Positions 1 to 12,074 of a DNA stretch of 64,000 bases are shown piece after piece. This DNA comes from Obelidium mucronatum (taxonomy: Eukaryota > Chytridiomycota > Chytridiomycetes > Chytridiales > Chytriomycetaceae), in NCBI GenBank assembly GCA_025765595.1, contig JAIVFH010000014.1:372001-436000 (forward strand). Reading direction: 5' to 3'. The notes beneath the pieces are model-generated. The model was not told the origin of the DNA. It saw only the letters and a list, made by a program, of their open reading frames with translations, and did no database searches. The translations under genes were made by a program, and so were the position numbers. The stretch's first letter is position 1. The number at the start of each line of letters is the position of its first letter.

Positions 1-1060
<1,060 letters not shown>

Positions 1061-1106
1061 TGCGCTGCGTTGACGCTATAATGGGAATCGTGCAGAAGGC
1101 CTCCAA

Positions 1107-1556
1107 GTTTTGCCTTTTTTCCCCTCCTGTTGAGTTTGCACAGACTATCGTCCTAAACCTCCATCAGACTCCGCCACAACGCATAAACCATCTAGAGGCA
1201 GATCCGTCGAGTCCAAAGAGAAGAGGGTTGATCGGCTACGCCAGGCAGGAAGTCCGAGGTACGTACTGCAATGCGGAGACCAAACATTTTTGAGTAAACC
1301 AAAAAAGAAGCAGAACGCGATCCAGAAAACAGACAGATCTTTGTAATTATTTGATCCCCTATTCACCAAATTCTTTGTGACCATTTGTAAAGGATGGTGA
1401 ATCATCATTTTCATGTCTATTGCCTTTATGCCTTTACAATCTTCTGGAAACGATAGAGAACTGTAATGAGACTTAAATCAGGCAAGAAAAACACGGCGAG
1501 GCATTTTCATAATCATGGGTAATTTTCATATAGCATATCTAGACGGCAAATTCGTT
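1107..1556. other. Intergenic, no gene seen
   Basis: Between the 5' end of SDHB and the stop of CutC. Open frames here are short, lack recognisable motifs and are not supported by splice structure. It probably holds the SDHB promoter and the CutC 3' end. Confidence 0.5.
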
Positions 1557-2515
1557 TTATTCCACCTTCTTCGAGTTTCTCAGCATTTCAACCACTTTTT
1601 TGACTCCGGCGGCATCTACTGTCACTCGAGAATACTCGGAACGGCCATATGATCCCATGTTCACTTATTGACACAAGTGCGAGACAATCAGCTGTATGCA
1701 ACACAAAGAAGAGACACACAAGAGAACATACCATACGGATTCCTATAAATCATGGGGGATTCAATTGTTTTCATCAACGACATGTGAATGTCTTTCACTC
1801 GCAAGACCCGCAAGATCCGTTCCAAGTTTCGAATCGCGACACCACCACCTGGCATGATGGAGATTCGATTTCCTGCCCGTTCAACAAGCAATTCCAAATT
1901 TTCCAAGCCATCCAATACACCCTTGTCTTGGCCGCTGGTGAGAATTCGTTGGATGCCACCCAGAGAGATGATATCTTCCAGAGAGGCGAATGGGTCGCTT
2001 GTCACATCAAATGCGCGATGAAATGTGACGAGCATTCCCTTCGAGAGGTCCAGTAATCTACGTGTTTGTGTGCCCCTCTTTTTCAACTTGCTGCGGAATT
2101 ACTAAACACACACACTGTCACACGTACATTCGCATTCTTTCCATGTCGACTCTTCCATCGATCGTGAGGATTCCAAAAACAACTCCAGCAGCCTTCAGCT
2201 GTTTGCAAACAATGACGTCTCTCTATCAAGGGCTCAGCACATGGCATGACAAGAGTATACGAAGCTCTTCTTTACCTTCATGATTTCAAACTCTTCTTCA
2301 GAATAGCAGAAATCGCCGCTTCTGGGCCTGATCATGACCATCACAGGAATTGATACGACACGTTCCAAAGTCAAAGCAATAAGTCCATGTGATGGCGTTA
2401 TGCCCCCTTCAACCGCCAGCGAGGCGCATAGTTCGATTCGAGACGCCCCGTTGTTTTGGGCAATCAATGCAGCTTCGACGCTTTCCACACAGACTTCGAG
2501 GCGAATGTTGGTCAT
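1557..2515 (-). CDS. cutC: CutC family copper homeostasis protein
   Basis: TIM-barrel protein of the CutC family, linked to copper handling in bacteria and animals; its biochemical activity is unsettled. The first exon (2515-2276) starts with MTNIRLEVCVESVEAALIA and holds the typical start of the family, GASRIELCASLAVEGGITPS, and the segment MVMIRPRSGDFCYS. After an intron the protein resumes with DVIVCKQLKAAGVVFGILT, then the signature VTFHRAFDVTSDP, then GGIQRILTSG and the phosphate-binding-like loop IMPGGGV. The last exon ends in RVTVDAAGVKKVVEMLR and stops at 1557. The join at 2276 gives EEFEIMK-RDVIVCKQ in frame. At least four exons; length is normal for the family. It faces eL24 head to head across about 440 bp. 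Confidence 0.92.
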
Positions 2516-2519
2516 TCAA

Positions 2520-2958
2520 GGGTTTTGGTCTTTTTGTAAATACCTTGGAAATGAGGCATGTCCCAGCACCACCACCAACCGCAACTCCCAACATCCATCA
2601 AACGCACTTGCCGCAGCCGTTATTCATGTGCTATTAGTCTGAGCTAGTCGTTGCCAGTCGTGCCGGGACTGGATGATGGTCTGGATCGGTGGGGATGGGA
2701 CTTGGGAGGAGGTGGAGATGGCTGTGTGCTCAACGGATCGAGCAGATCCAAACGTTAAACGGGAAGATCATTGGTTACGTGAATTCAAGAAGCTCTTCGT
2801 TGAAGTCGGAGAGACTAGCTTGTCGATCTAGACTCATCCTTGTTTTACCTGTTTTCCCACGTGGTCTCAAACAACGTCACTATGTTCCCAAACCTTCTGT
2901 CCAATCGCCTCTGTTTCCATTATATCTGCATTTCTCTGATGATTTCCACTGTTTTTAG
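2520..2958. other. Spacer between CutC and eL24, probable 5' exon/promoter of eL24
   Basis: The eL24 coding exon opens after an apparent acceptor at 2957-2958, so a small first coding exon and promoter should lie here. No ATG followed by a good donor in the right phase could be picked with confidence. Nothing else recognisable. Confidence 0.4.
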
Positions 2959-3563
2959 AACCGAAATCTGTAACTTCTCTGGTTTCAAGATCTACCCAGG
3001 TCACGGAAAGACTTACATCAAGGCCGACTCCAGAGTGAGTATATCTATGGAGTTATTGGAAATTCCATGGAAACTTTCGGGAGAAAACTGCAACAAGAAA
3101 TTGCGATAGATGACGGAACACGAATGAACCCGAATTTCAAAAACTTGACTATTAACCCCGTATATTTTGTTTTTAGTCTTACCGTTTGATCAACGGAAAG
3201 GTTGAGTCTCTCTTCCTCCAAAGAATCAAGCCATCCAAGCTTGACTGGACCATTGTTTTCCGTCGTCTCCACAAGAAGGGACAGGCTGAGGAAGCTTCCA
3301 AGAAGCGTACCCGCCGTACCGTTAAGGCTCAGCGTGCCGTCGTTGGTGCCACTTTGGACGCCATCAAGGCCAAGAAGGCTCAAAAGCCAGAGTTGAGAGC
3401 TACCCTTCGTCAAGCCGCTGCTGCCAAGAGCAAGGACGCCAAGAAGGCTGCCCAGGAAAAGAAGAAGGCTGAGTTGGCCAAGTCCAAGACTGCTGCCAAG
3501 AGCAACGTCTCTAAGCAACAGGCTAAGGGTGCTGCTCCAAAGGTTCAAGCCAAGTCTCGTTAA
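2939..3563 (+). CDS. RPL24: 60S ribosomal protein L24 (eL24)
   Basis: Structural protein of the large ribosomal subunit at the subunit bridge. Exon 2959-3034 encodes TEICNFSGFKIYPGHGKTY, the conserved eL24 opening, and the second exon 3177-3563 encodes the remainder, including DWTIVFRRLHKKGQ and TVKAQRAVVGATLDAI, then a Lys/Ala-rich tail ending KVQAKSR. The 142-base intron (3035-3176) joins ADSR to SYRLINGK in frame. Eukaryotic eL24 begins M-K-T/V-E; here an acceptor-like TTTTTAG stands just before ACC GAA, so a tiny first exon supplying Met-Lys is likely. An unspliced alternative is the in-frame ATG at 2939, used as the left coordinate. Function is certain, start is not. Confidence 0.93.
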
Positions 3564-3762
3564 AAAAAATGATATGGGATTCTTGGGGGATGTTTAAGTT
3601 TTCTCGGGAGTTTACAGTTTGTTTATAAAGACTGGGTTGTGCTGTTTTACACCAATGCTATTTCAATAACTTCATTTTTGATCTGATTTTGAGTTTCCTT
3701 CCATCGTGTGACATCTGAAGGAGTTCTTCCAGAGCACCTATACAGTAGATAAAGTAGAGACT

Positions 3763-5289
3763 TTATTGCAACAAAAGGTATCCAAAGACTCCACAGACAA
3801 ACAAAGAGAAGCAACCCATCGGAATAATAAGAGCCAGTTTCAGATCTTGAATAACCGTCCTTAAATTTGTCAACACGCGTTTCTCTCCCAAGCGAACAAT
3901 AATTACATTTCTCTTGTTGAAGGGCAGTTTCGGATCGTTCAAGAGATTTTGATCGGCTGCAATATCATGCGAAAAGTTTCTCAGCGCGTCTTGAATTGCG
4001 GCTTCAAGAAACTCAAGAGCCCTCCATTCGTTCCAAAACGATAGAAATCGAATTTTACCAAATAAATCCAGCTCCCTCAACTCTTGAATACTTTGGGCGG
4101 CGCACACCCTCGCCATAACCAAGGCATTAAGAAACTCAGAATCATCCGCTTTCGCAACAACATGATAATCCACCCGATTAAACAGTGCCTCTCTACCGCC
4201 GCTTACTTTGACACACCGCTCCGCTTGTAAATATTCGGGTATATTCAACCGAACAAGCGCAGTTTCAACCGGATTTTCTGGAATCGCAAAACCATAATAC
4301 TCTAACGCACGTCGACTTCCCAGCAATCCATATGAATTGAAGATGGGTACGTTTCCTTCAACATCTCGGATAGCACAGAATTGTGCGCTTTTGGTGGTTG
4401 CATTGTATCTCCAATACAAATGGTGGTCGGGCCCATGATTAAACATGTCAGCATAAGGAATTAGCGCCGATGCCGTCACTCCATCAATATCAAGAGAGAA
4501 AGAACGTGATTGTACGGATAAGCGAGCCCACTTGTAATCGTCAAAAGAGTGGTCGAAACAGAAGCCAATCATGTGGTTGCACAAAAGATTGTAGTCATCA
4601 CGGAGAAGGTTGCTCGGAGCCTCATACAACTCATGATATAAATTACTCTCCTTCAAAAGAGATTGTTCATCTTCACTGAAGTTGACTGTCATTGTTGGGT
4701 ATGCTTTTGGAAGAGTGGCAATGTACGGGAACCAGTAAGATTCCTTCCCCAAGCTGCGCTGCTCTAGTAGATACAATGATAAGTATAGATGAGTGGCTTC
4801 CTGTGTGTACAAGTCAGGAAGGGCTTTCTTGACTTCCAACCCAATGTCTGAAGACATGGCCCTGAAAGATGAAGTACATCAAACCACAGGCACCCCACTG
4901 ACCAACGCGGCAATGTCTTACATCATATGGGTGATAATTAGCTTGTCAGGGAGATCAAGGACGACTTCTCCCTTTCTGATACCTCTCTTTTTGGAGTGGA
5001 CCGCTCGATAGTCCACTTCATCGCCATAAGTAACAAGTTTGCAGCGGCGGAATGAAGCACCATGGTCTTTGAGCCATTTTTCAAAGCCAGAAAGAACTCC
5101 GTTCGACTCTTTAGCGTTTGCGATCGTGATTTGCGTTTCGCCAGTTTGAGAGGATGTTGTTCCAGCAGCAGCAGGAAACAGCAATGACAGGGCGGTGCGG
5201 TGAGAGCCTGGCCAAGCAGAAAAGATTGTTCCGAAAACAGCTGCTAAAACAGCTACAAAGACCGAAATGGTCGAAAGATGGCGTGTCAT
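3763..5289 (-). CDS. SET-domain lysine methyltransferase (Rubisco-LSMT/SETD3 type) with two membrane segments
   Basis: Two exons joined across a ~59 bp intron (about 4864-4922) with in-frame THM-MAMSSD. The middle matches the split SET domain of the plant Rubisco methyltransferase/SETD3 family: the region ending SALIPYADMFNH carries the NH motif, then NVPIFNSYGLLGSRRALEYYGF, followed by a helical substrate-binding-like region. Such enzymes transfer methyl from SAM to lysine or histidine of non-histone proteins. Unusually, residues 8-25 form a hydrophobic segment (VFVAVLAAVFGTIF) and the last 25 residues (LALIIPMGCFSLFVCGVFG) form another, so the protein is probably membrane-bound. It is head to head with the first PRM10-like gene about 90 bp away. 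Substrate unknown. Confidence 0.8.
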
Positions 5290-5376
5290 TGTTCTACAGT
5301 GTTTTTCAACAAGTTAAAAAACTCATCAAAACGAAAAGTTAAGAGGTTGTGCAGCAACATAGAAACTAAGCAAATA

Positions 5377-8087
5377 ATGGATAATTCTACTTACTTTTGG
5401 TTAGCCACCATCTCCCTTTTTTTCAGTCTTGCTGCCACAATCTCCCTGACCAATTTCACTGCCAATATACAAAACATGAATCCCACCAATGCAGTGAATA
5501 ACGGAGATTCGCCTGTTCAAAGTGAAGATCAAGAAAGTGCCGGCAACTCTCAACAGTTGAGATCATCAGTTCCTGCCAACAGCACCCCAAACCCATCCAA
5601 GGCTGCCACTTCGACAGTTCCAAAGAAAACTGTCCTTGGAATCTTCAAGCAGCGCCAGACTGGATCATCTCCCTCGTCCTCCTCTTCCTCAGTTAGAAAG
5701 AGTACTGATCAAGTTTCTACAAGTCGAAGCTCAATCACATCGGAAAGCTGGCGGTCATCAGATGCCGACATTGCTTCCGAAAGTGAGGACGAAGAAATCG
5801 GGTTCAGCTTCGTTCCTACCCGTCGAATACCGCTAGCCAAAAGCGGGGGGGCGATAGCCGATGACAGGCTGACTCCTCGAACAACGTCAGACCAGAAACC
5901 TCCTCAGCGAGCCAGCGCCTATGGCATTAGCACTACTGCCAGTACAGAAATCAAACGGACGCTTTCTGAAGGGGCGCTGTACCTTACTGCTGGCTATCCA
6001 CCGGCGAAAAGGGATTCAACGGCTTCAACCAGTACTCCTACAACAGGGCAGCAAACACCGCATACTCCAAGAAATCGGTTCATTGATCCAAGAGACTGGT
6101 TACCTGGCTTTAATAATACTCAAATCAGTTTTATTATTCCTGTAGAGGATTCTGACGTTGAGAACCACAATGGCAGTGGTGTTGGTGGTGTTCCACGAGT
6201 CGCAAGTACACCATTGTTTGTTCAGAAAAAGGATGAGAGCTACCTTGAAGAAACTGCGGATGTACTGGGGGTTCGACATCCCGAGGATGTAGCCAAATTG
6301 GTATGACGACTGTGCCTCTTCGAACGTTCGCTTAATACTCTGCTTATATTTTCTCGTTATTAGCTGCATGATGAAGGAATTAGTGCGTGGGCGACCGTGC
6401 TAGCTGTCGGAAGCGGTGTGTCAGGCAGCGGTACTCCAGCAACAGCTCCTTTGGAAGATGAAGTTACCAAAAAGTCCGCCGATGATACTTCTGTTTCAGA
6501 TGACGCGTCGGTAGGTACCTCGCGACCTGATTCGACTCGCTCTCCGAAATTTGGGAAAGTAAGGCGAAGAAGAACGATTATGGCAAGACAATCAAGAGAG
6601 AAACGAGCGTCTATATCGAGCACACAGGCGCGAACAGCGGAGGAGGTAGGCGTTCGAAATTTGCCTCGTTCTTATATTGAGCCATTTTTGTTACAACAGA
6701 CTCTGAAACGTGACTTTATATTGAAATTGGCTCGAGCATTGACGCAGTATGGTAAGTACATACTCTTGTAATATCTGGAATTCCCTGATGTTATCATAAA
6801 GGTGCTCCTTCGCATCGACTTGAGTATCATTTGTCGCACGTATCCAAAGCCCTTCATGTGGAAGCCGAGTTCGTTATCATTCCTGGAGTGGTGATGTCGA
6901 GTTTTGGCGGTGGAGAGAGTGCAAAGTCAAGCACGCACTTTGTTCGACAGTCTCAAGGAATCAATATGGGAAAACTTGCACAAGTGAACGCGCTGTGTCT
7001 CACCCTGACGCAAAATTTGATCACGGTACACAATGCTGTGGAGTTGTTGGAAGGTGTGAAAGCCGCTTCTGATTACCCGTGGTGGATTGGCATTTTGATC
7101 TTTCCCGTGTCGTCTTTTGGGGTTGCACTAGTTTTATTTCAAGCAACATGGATTGAGTCTTTTGTGGCTGGGCTACTGGGGTTGCTTGTCGGTCTTCTCA
7201 ATTATGCTAGTGAAAAGTATTCAAGTCTGACATACCTGCTGGAGTTTTTGAGCGCCTTAGGCAGTGCGTTTCTTTCGCGATCGATTCAGGGACCTGTTCA
7301 CAATGCTGGGTACTGCTTTCGTTACTTGAAAGTTACATTATCCGCTGTTGCCTTGTTTCTGCCAGGATTACCCTTAACTGTTGCAATTATCGACTTGTCA
7401 AGTAGAAATATGGTGTCTGGAACAGTCAGAATGTTTGGAAGCCTTTTCACAGCAATGCTTTTAGGGTTTGGGATGACAATTGGTTCAACAGCAGTGATTT
7501 GGGATACAGACAACTCAGATGGGCCATCAGGAACTTGTGTTCCAACTAGTCAGTGGTGGGCAGTTATATTCTTTGTCCCAATGAGTATGTCCTTGAACTT
7601 GTTGTTTCAAGCGAATAAGCATCAATGGCCAATAATGGTGGTTACGGCTGCAGCGGGATTTGTTGCCAACGTGTTTTTGAATATGATTCCGCAGCTGGCT
7701 GAGCAACCGACAGTAGTGACTGCATTATGTGGAGTTGTCATTGGCATCTGCTCGAACCTATGTAAGTCCTTAAGAGCCTGGATGGCAAATACTTGAACTG
7801 ATAGTTAATTTGTTTTAGATGCTCGAATCACGAATGATGTCGCAATTGCGCCGATTCTTGCTGGGATTCTCCTGCAAGTTCCAGGGTCTCTATCAGTAAA
7901 GTCAACTTTGGGATTTTTCGCCGCAAATGCACCAGGAAGCAGCGACGCTTCGTCTTCGAATATTGTTAATGGTGTCAATTTTACATTTCAGATGCTCTCT
8001 ATTGGAATGAGTTTAGCTATGGGGCTCTTTGTTGCGTCGCTTGCTATTTTCCCTTACCGACCGTCAAACAAATACTTGACAATTTAA
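5377..8087 (+). CDS. PRM10: PRM10/ThrE-family multi-pass membrane protein, copy 1
   Basis: Member of the ThrE (DUF1212) family, which in fungi includes pheromone-regulated membrane protein 10 and in bacteria amino-acid exporters. Exons: 5377-6300, 6364-6751, 6802-7761, 7819-8087; each join is in frame (for example Y-GAPSHRLEYHL and NLY-ARITNDVA). The first ~500 residues are a hydrophilic Ser/Thr/Pro-rich cytosolic stretch after an N-terminal hydrophobic segment (WLATISLFFSLAATISL). The ThrE core follows: GAPSHRLEYHL, VSGTVRMFGSLFTAMLLGFG and TNDVAIAPILAGILLQVPGS, with about ten membrane spans, ending KYLTI. I start at 5377 because the upstream in-frame Met at 5278 overlaps the divergent SET gene. 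Substrate is not predictable. It is a tandem paralogue of the next gene. Confidence 0.85.
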
Positions 8088-8175
8088 GATAATACTTCGC
8101 TACTACCGCTTTTTTGTAACTTCTTGACAGTCACTGTCAAATACTATTTTTAGATTTGAGTTTGAACCAACCAAT

Positions 8176-10722
8176 ATGGACGTCAATGTGGACGTCAGCA
8201 CCACGTCAAATGGCGCACAACGGCCAGTCTCGCTGAATGGCGCTGGAGACGGGGCTGGAGGGGCTGCAGAGACGCCCGCTTCCGGCCAGTCTCTTCCGGT
8301 GGCGGCGCGCGGGGCCGGCAAGCCCGCGGCGGTGTTTGCGCTGCGAGACGACGACGACTCGGCGTCTGACTCGGAAGCGGACGATGCGGCAGGCGCCAAG
8401 CCCGCGCGGGAGGCCGGGGCGGGCGATGCGGGGCGCACAAGCCCACAGGCGCCAATGAAGCGCACGCTCTCGGACTCGACGCTGCAGCTGCGCTCGAGCA
8501 ATGCGTCGCAGCGGGAGAGCAAGCAGCCGGCCCGCAAGGGCAAGGGCAAGCTCCACGAGCACCGGGACTGGTCCGTGTTCAAGTCTTCCAGCCACTCATC
8601 GTCGAGCCACATGGACCGCTCTGTTCCAATCGCACGCGTGCCGTCTACTCCAAAGTTTGTCACGGAAGAGGCACACATGTTTGAAGAAACGGCTGAAGTC
8701 CTTCGTATTCAGAATCCAGACGATATTCAAGGTCCAGAAGACGTCAAGCGGTGAATACCTCTAAATATTGTCAGTCTCGTTTTGGTAACTTATAGAGCCA
8801 AACATAGAGTTATGAAAGCTAAGGGAATCAGTACTTGGGCAGCAGTGTTGGCTGTTAGTTCTGGCGCTACTTCAGTTTCTCAGTCAAGCACCCCTCAGGT
8901 TAACGATGATCCAGATGAAGTTTCGGGAGTGGAATCGATTGCGATGCGAAATATTGACTCTGGATCCACCAAAGCCCCTGTGCGACCGACATCTCTTGCA
9001 CCGGAATCTGTGCGAGCAATGCGTTCAAGTGCTTCGTTCTTCACTGACAGGAAACGGCTGACTCAGCTTGCCCTAGGAAAAAGCGCAACCGATTCACTTT
9101 TAGCTGCACAAGACGATTTAGACAATGAAGTTTGTAACTTAATAGCAGACTATGTTTTTGTTGTACTAACCCCCAACTAGAATATGAAGCGAAACTTCAT
9201 CATGAAACTTGCACGGACATTTCAAACATATGGTGCGCCATCTCATAGGCTGGAGTATCACTTGGCGCAAGTTGCAGAATCTTTGGATGTCAAAGCTGAC
9301 TTCATATTATTTCCTGGCTTGATCATGATATCGTAAGCACTTCAAGGGACTCTGAAATGGACTAACGTTCGTTTACAAAGCTTTGGTGACGAGAACTATA
9401 ATCAGAACACCCACTTTCTCAAAGCCCCAGGGGGCATTCACATGGCTAAACTTGCCCAAGTCAATGCGCTTTGCCAAACACTAACAGAAAAGTTAATTAC
9501 CATCGAGGATGCCGTAGATTTATTAGAAGGCGTCCGCGCCGCCAAAGATTATCCAGAGTGGGTCATCTTATTGACCTACCCTGTGTCATCATTCTGCATT
9601 TCGCTTTTGCTATTCCAAATCACATGGCTTGAGTCTTTTATAGCTGGATTCTTGGGGCTCGCGATAGGATTACTTACATCTGTTGCCGGAAAACATGCCA
9701 ATTTCAGTTTTCTGTTGGAGTTTGTCGGATCGCTTATTGTGACATTCATGGCACGTGGTGTTCAAGGATTCCTTCATCGAAACAACTTAAACTTTGACTA
9801 TGTGAAAGTAACTTTGAGCTCGTTGGCTGTTTTTTTACCCGGACTATCGCTTACGATTGCGATTATCGAACTTTCTACGCGAAACATGGTTTCTGGAACA
9901 GTGAGAATGTTTGGTGCCTTATTTATAGCAATGCTGCTGGGTTTTGGAATGACTATCGGCTCTGGTTAGTTTTCACTTCTTAATATTCCAACTCAACTTG
10001 TCTTGTTGCCAGCGCTTGTGCTTTGGGACACGAATCCATACCCAAGTCCGCCGGCTGTTGAACCTACTAGCATTCTGTGGGCAATATTGTTTTTTGTTCC
10101 AATGTCTATGTCTATCAATTTACTGTTTCAAGGTTTGTTATCGTAAATGGCGGCAAATTGGTGGGTAATAATCCTCTCCACAGCGAACAAGCATCAATGG
10201 CCAATCATGCTCTTATCTTCCGGTCTGGGTTTTGTTTCTACAACTTTGTTAAACATGATTCCACAACTTCAACAAACCCCAACGGCCGTAACGGCTCTGT
10301 CTGGGGTTGTGATAGGTTTGACAGGGAATATTTGTGAGTCTCCTCCATACCGATTATTATATCATTGCTCATTGTGTTCCAGATGCTCGCATGACAAACG
10401 ATGTTGCTGTCGCCCCAATTTTAGGTGGAATTCTAATTCAAGTTCCCGGGTCGTTGAGTGTGAGGTCCTCTTTGGGATTTTTTGCTGGAACAATCACGAC
10501 AAATTCAACATCGACCGGAACTTCCCCAAACACAAGCGTTGTTGACGGCGTTAATTTTGTCTTCCAAATGCTCAGCATTGGAATGTCCCTTGCCATGTTT
10601 GTGAATATTCAGTTGACTATAACATGGTCTGATCGGAGTTTACTTGTTTTAGGGGACTGTTTGTGGCAACTTTGTTAGTCTGGCCGATTCGGGGGCCAAA
10701 AGCCAAATATTTGACTATTTAG
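8176..10722 (+). CDS. PRM10: PRM10/ThrE-family multi-pass membrane protein, copy 2
   Basis: Tandem paralogue of the gene 88 bp upstream. Exons: 8176-8750, 8796-9129, 9181-9332, 9381-9964, 10013-10132, 10184-10333, 10383-10596, 10653-10722, all with GT-AG ends and in-frame joins (for example TY-GAPSHRLEYHL within exon 3, GNIY-ARMTNDVA). The same landmarks recur: FILFPGLIMIS-FGDENYNQ, MAKLAQVNALCQTLTEKL, VSGTVRMFGALFIAMLLGFG, VAVAPILGGILIQVPGS and the terminal KYLTI. It has more introns than copy 1, which reads much of the same region as one 960-base exon, so introns were lost or gained after duplication. The first ~130 codons are strikingly GC-rich, unlike copy 1. Predicted small-molecule transporter. 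Confidence 0.85.
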
Positions 10723-10780
10723 ATCATGAATGCGTTCATTAACTCGGCGGACGCCGCGATAGAGCTTCTCATACTTAATT

Positions 10781-11940
10781 GAATAAATAAATAAAAACGC
10801 GGTTGTCTGTTGATGATAAGCAGGCAATTTAGATTTTTTTTCTTCTGCAAATCTAAAAATATCTTTGGAGAATTCCGAACACGGTACAGTGACCATGTCC
10901 CCGCCCCACCAGAGAATGCCGCGTCTGCATGATTCTCGATCAAACTGATCCCGAGAGATGCATGCAGACGAGATTCTGGCACTCGTGCATTCTTGCAGCC
11001 TTGGCAATCTAAACCCAAAAAAAACACACCCATATCCAGGTTTCCAATTCATGCCCACAACAAGCAACACCAGCGAATACATGCAATCCACGCCTTCAGC
11101 AGCACTGCCGTGTGCCTCATCCCCGAAAAAGCGGAAGGGAACACCGCACCGGTCTCCAAAGCCCAATATCTCAATGATGATGCCAGATCTCGAGACAACT
11201 GCTGTTTTCATATCCTTTCCCTTCACCACTGCCGCGCCTTGCACAAATAGCCCGAGCGAATACAAGCAAGAATCGAATGCAGGCAAGCGTGTCCGCTGGG
11301 ATACTTGTCCACCAGAGCTCTTCCAGTCTCGTCTGAATGCTGAAACCAACCGAGACGCAAAATTTTCTCTACCAACACCAACACCAACACCAACACCAAC
11401 ACCAACAACACCAACAACACTGGCAACCTCATTGCCGTCACGGCTCCTCTCGTCTCCCTATTCCTCACGCACGCCGTCGAAACTGGGAATGCATGTACCG
11501 ACATCTGGTACAGGGCTTGATGACAGAGACGATGACAGCGCATTGCCGAAAGTGAGTGTGCGGTTTGTTGGCGATGATTCCTTCTTTGGCAACAGTCGGT
11601 TCTGGTGGACACGGCAGGTGGAAACGGTGGATCGTGCAGGAAAGAAACAACTGGGAGAGCGACGACGACGACAGCGACGCGGGGGGAAGGATGATGGTGA
11701 GCAGCTATTTAGGGAATCTTTAGCAGGAGAGGATACAGACGCGTTGGTAGTGTCTGTGGGGAATACGGTGTCGCGTGGGGGCAGCGACGCGAGTGATGGG
11801 AGTAGCGGGAAAGAGAGTGATGATTCGGATTCTGGAACAGTTGTTGTTTCTTTGAGACGGGAGGGAACCTGGCGGGGTCGCGGTCGCGGTGGTGGCAGAG
11901 GTAGAGGGGCAGGCACAGGGGCAGTTAGAGGCAGGAAATA
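10781..11940 (+). repeat. Inverted repeat, copy A (~1.16 kb) carrying the Arg/Gly-rich gene
   Basis: Bases 10781-11940 recur in reverse orientation at about 17397-18517. Matching runs cover the A/T-rich 5' flank (AATAAATAAATAAAA then CGCGGTTGTCTGTTG), the promoter-like stretch and the whole reading frame. Differences seen are the number of CACCAA units near 11370, a small indel near 11020 and divergent 3' ends after base ~11937. Identity looks well above 90 percent by eye; not computed. Confidence 0.9.
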
Positions 11941-11941
11941 A
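11051..11941 (+). CDS. Unknown Arg/Gly-rich protein, copy A
   Basis: I do not recognise a family. The frame can be extended upstream to Met at 10958, but an indel relative to copy B near 11020 shifts that stretch, so I use the first Met shared by both copies (MPTTSNTSEYMQ). Features in order: a Ser/Pro/Lys-rich segment with KKRKGTPHRSPKP, a short motif KRVRWDTCPPELFQ, a (PT)n run, VSVRFVGDDSFFGNSRFWW, a basic run near GERRRRQRRGG, an acidic Ser-rich part (SSGKESDDSDSG) and a C-terminal RGRGRGGGRGRG tail. KRVRW fits the protein phosphatase 1 docking pattern and the tail resembles RNA-binding RGG boxes; both are inferences. It follows PRM10 copy 2 on the same strand. Confidence 0.6.
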   Translation: MPTTSNTSEYMQSTPSAALPCASSPKKRKGTPHRSPKPNISMMMPDLETTAVFISFPFTTAAPCTNSPSEYKQESNAGKRVRWDTCPPELFQSRLNAETNRDAKFSLPTPTPTPTPTPTTPTTLATSLPSRLLSSPYSSRTPSKLGMHVPTSGTGLDDRDDDSALPKVSVRFVGDDSFFGNSRFWWTRQVETVDRAGKKQLGERRRRQRRGGKDDGEQLFRESLAGEDTDALVVSVGNTVSRGGSDASDGSSGKESDDSDSGTVVVSLRREGTWRGRGRGGGRGRGAGTGAVRGRK

Positions 11942-12074
11942 GTTTAAAGGTTTTTGAGTTTATTTGGCAACTAAAGGAATGTTTCTCTTTTCGAAAAGTC
12001 GACCCCAGTTTTTGAGTTGTGTTTTGGTGCGATGTTCCGGGATCCAAAAATAACAAAACAAAAATCCGAAAAAC

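Noticed and set aside
10675..11349. 224-codon antisense frame across inverted repeat copy A (also present in copy B at 17949-18524)
   Set aside because: It is the complement of the Arg/Gly-rich gene, has no domain, and its end differs between the copies; treated as a shadow.
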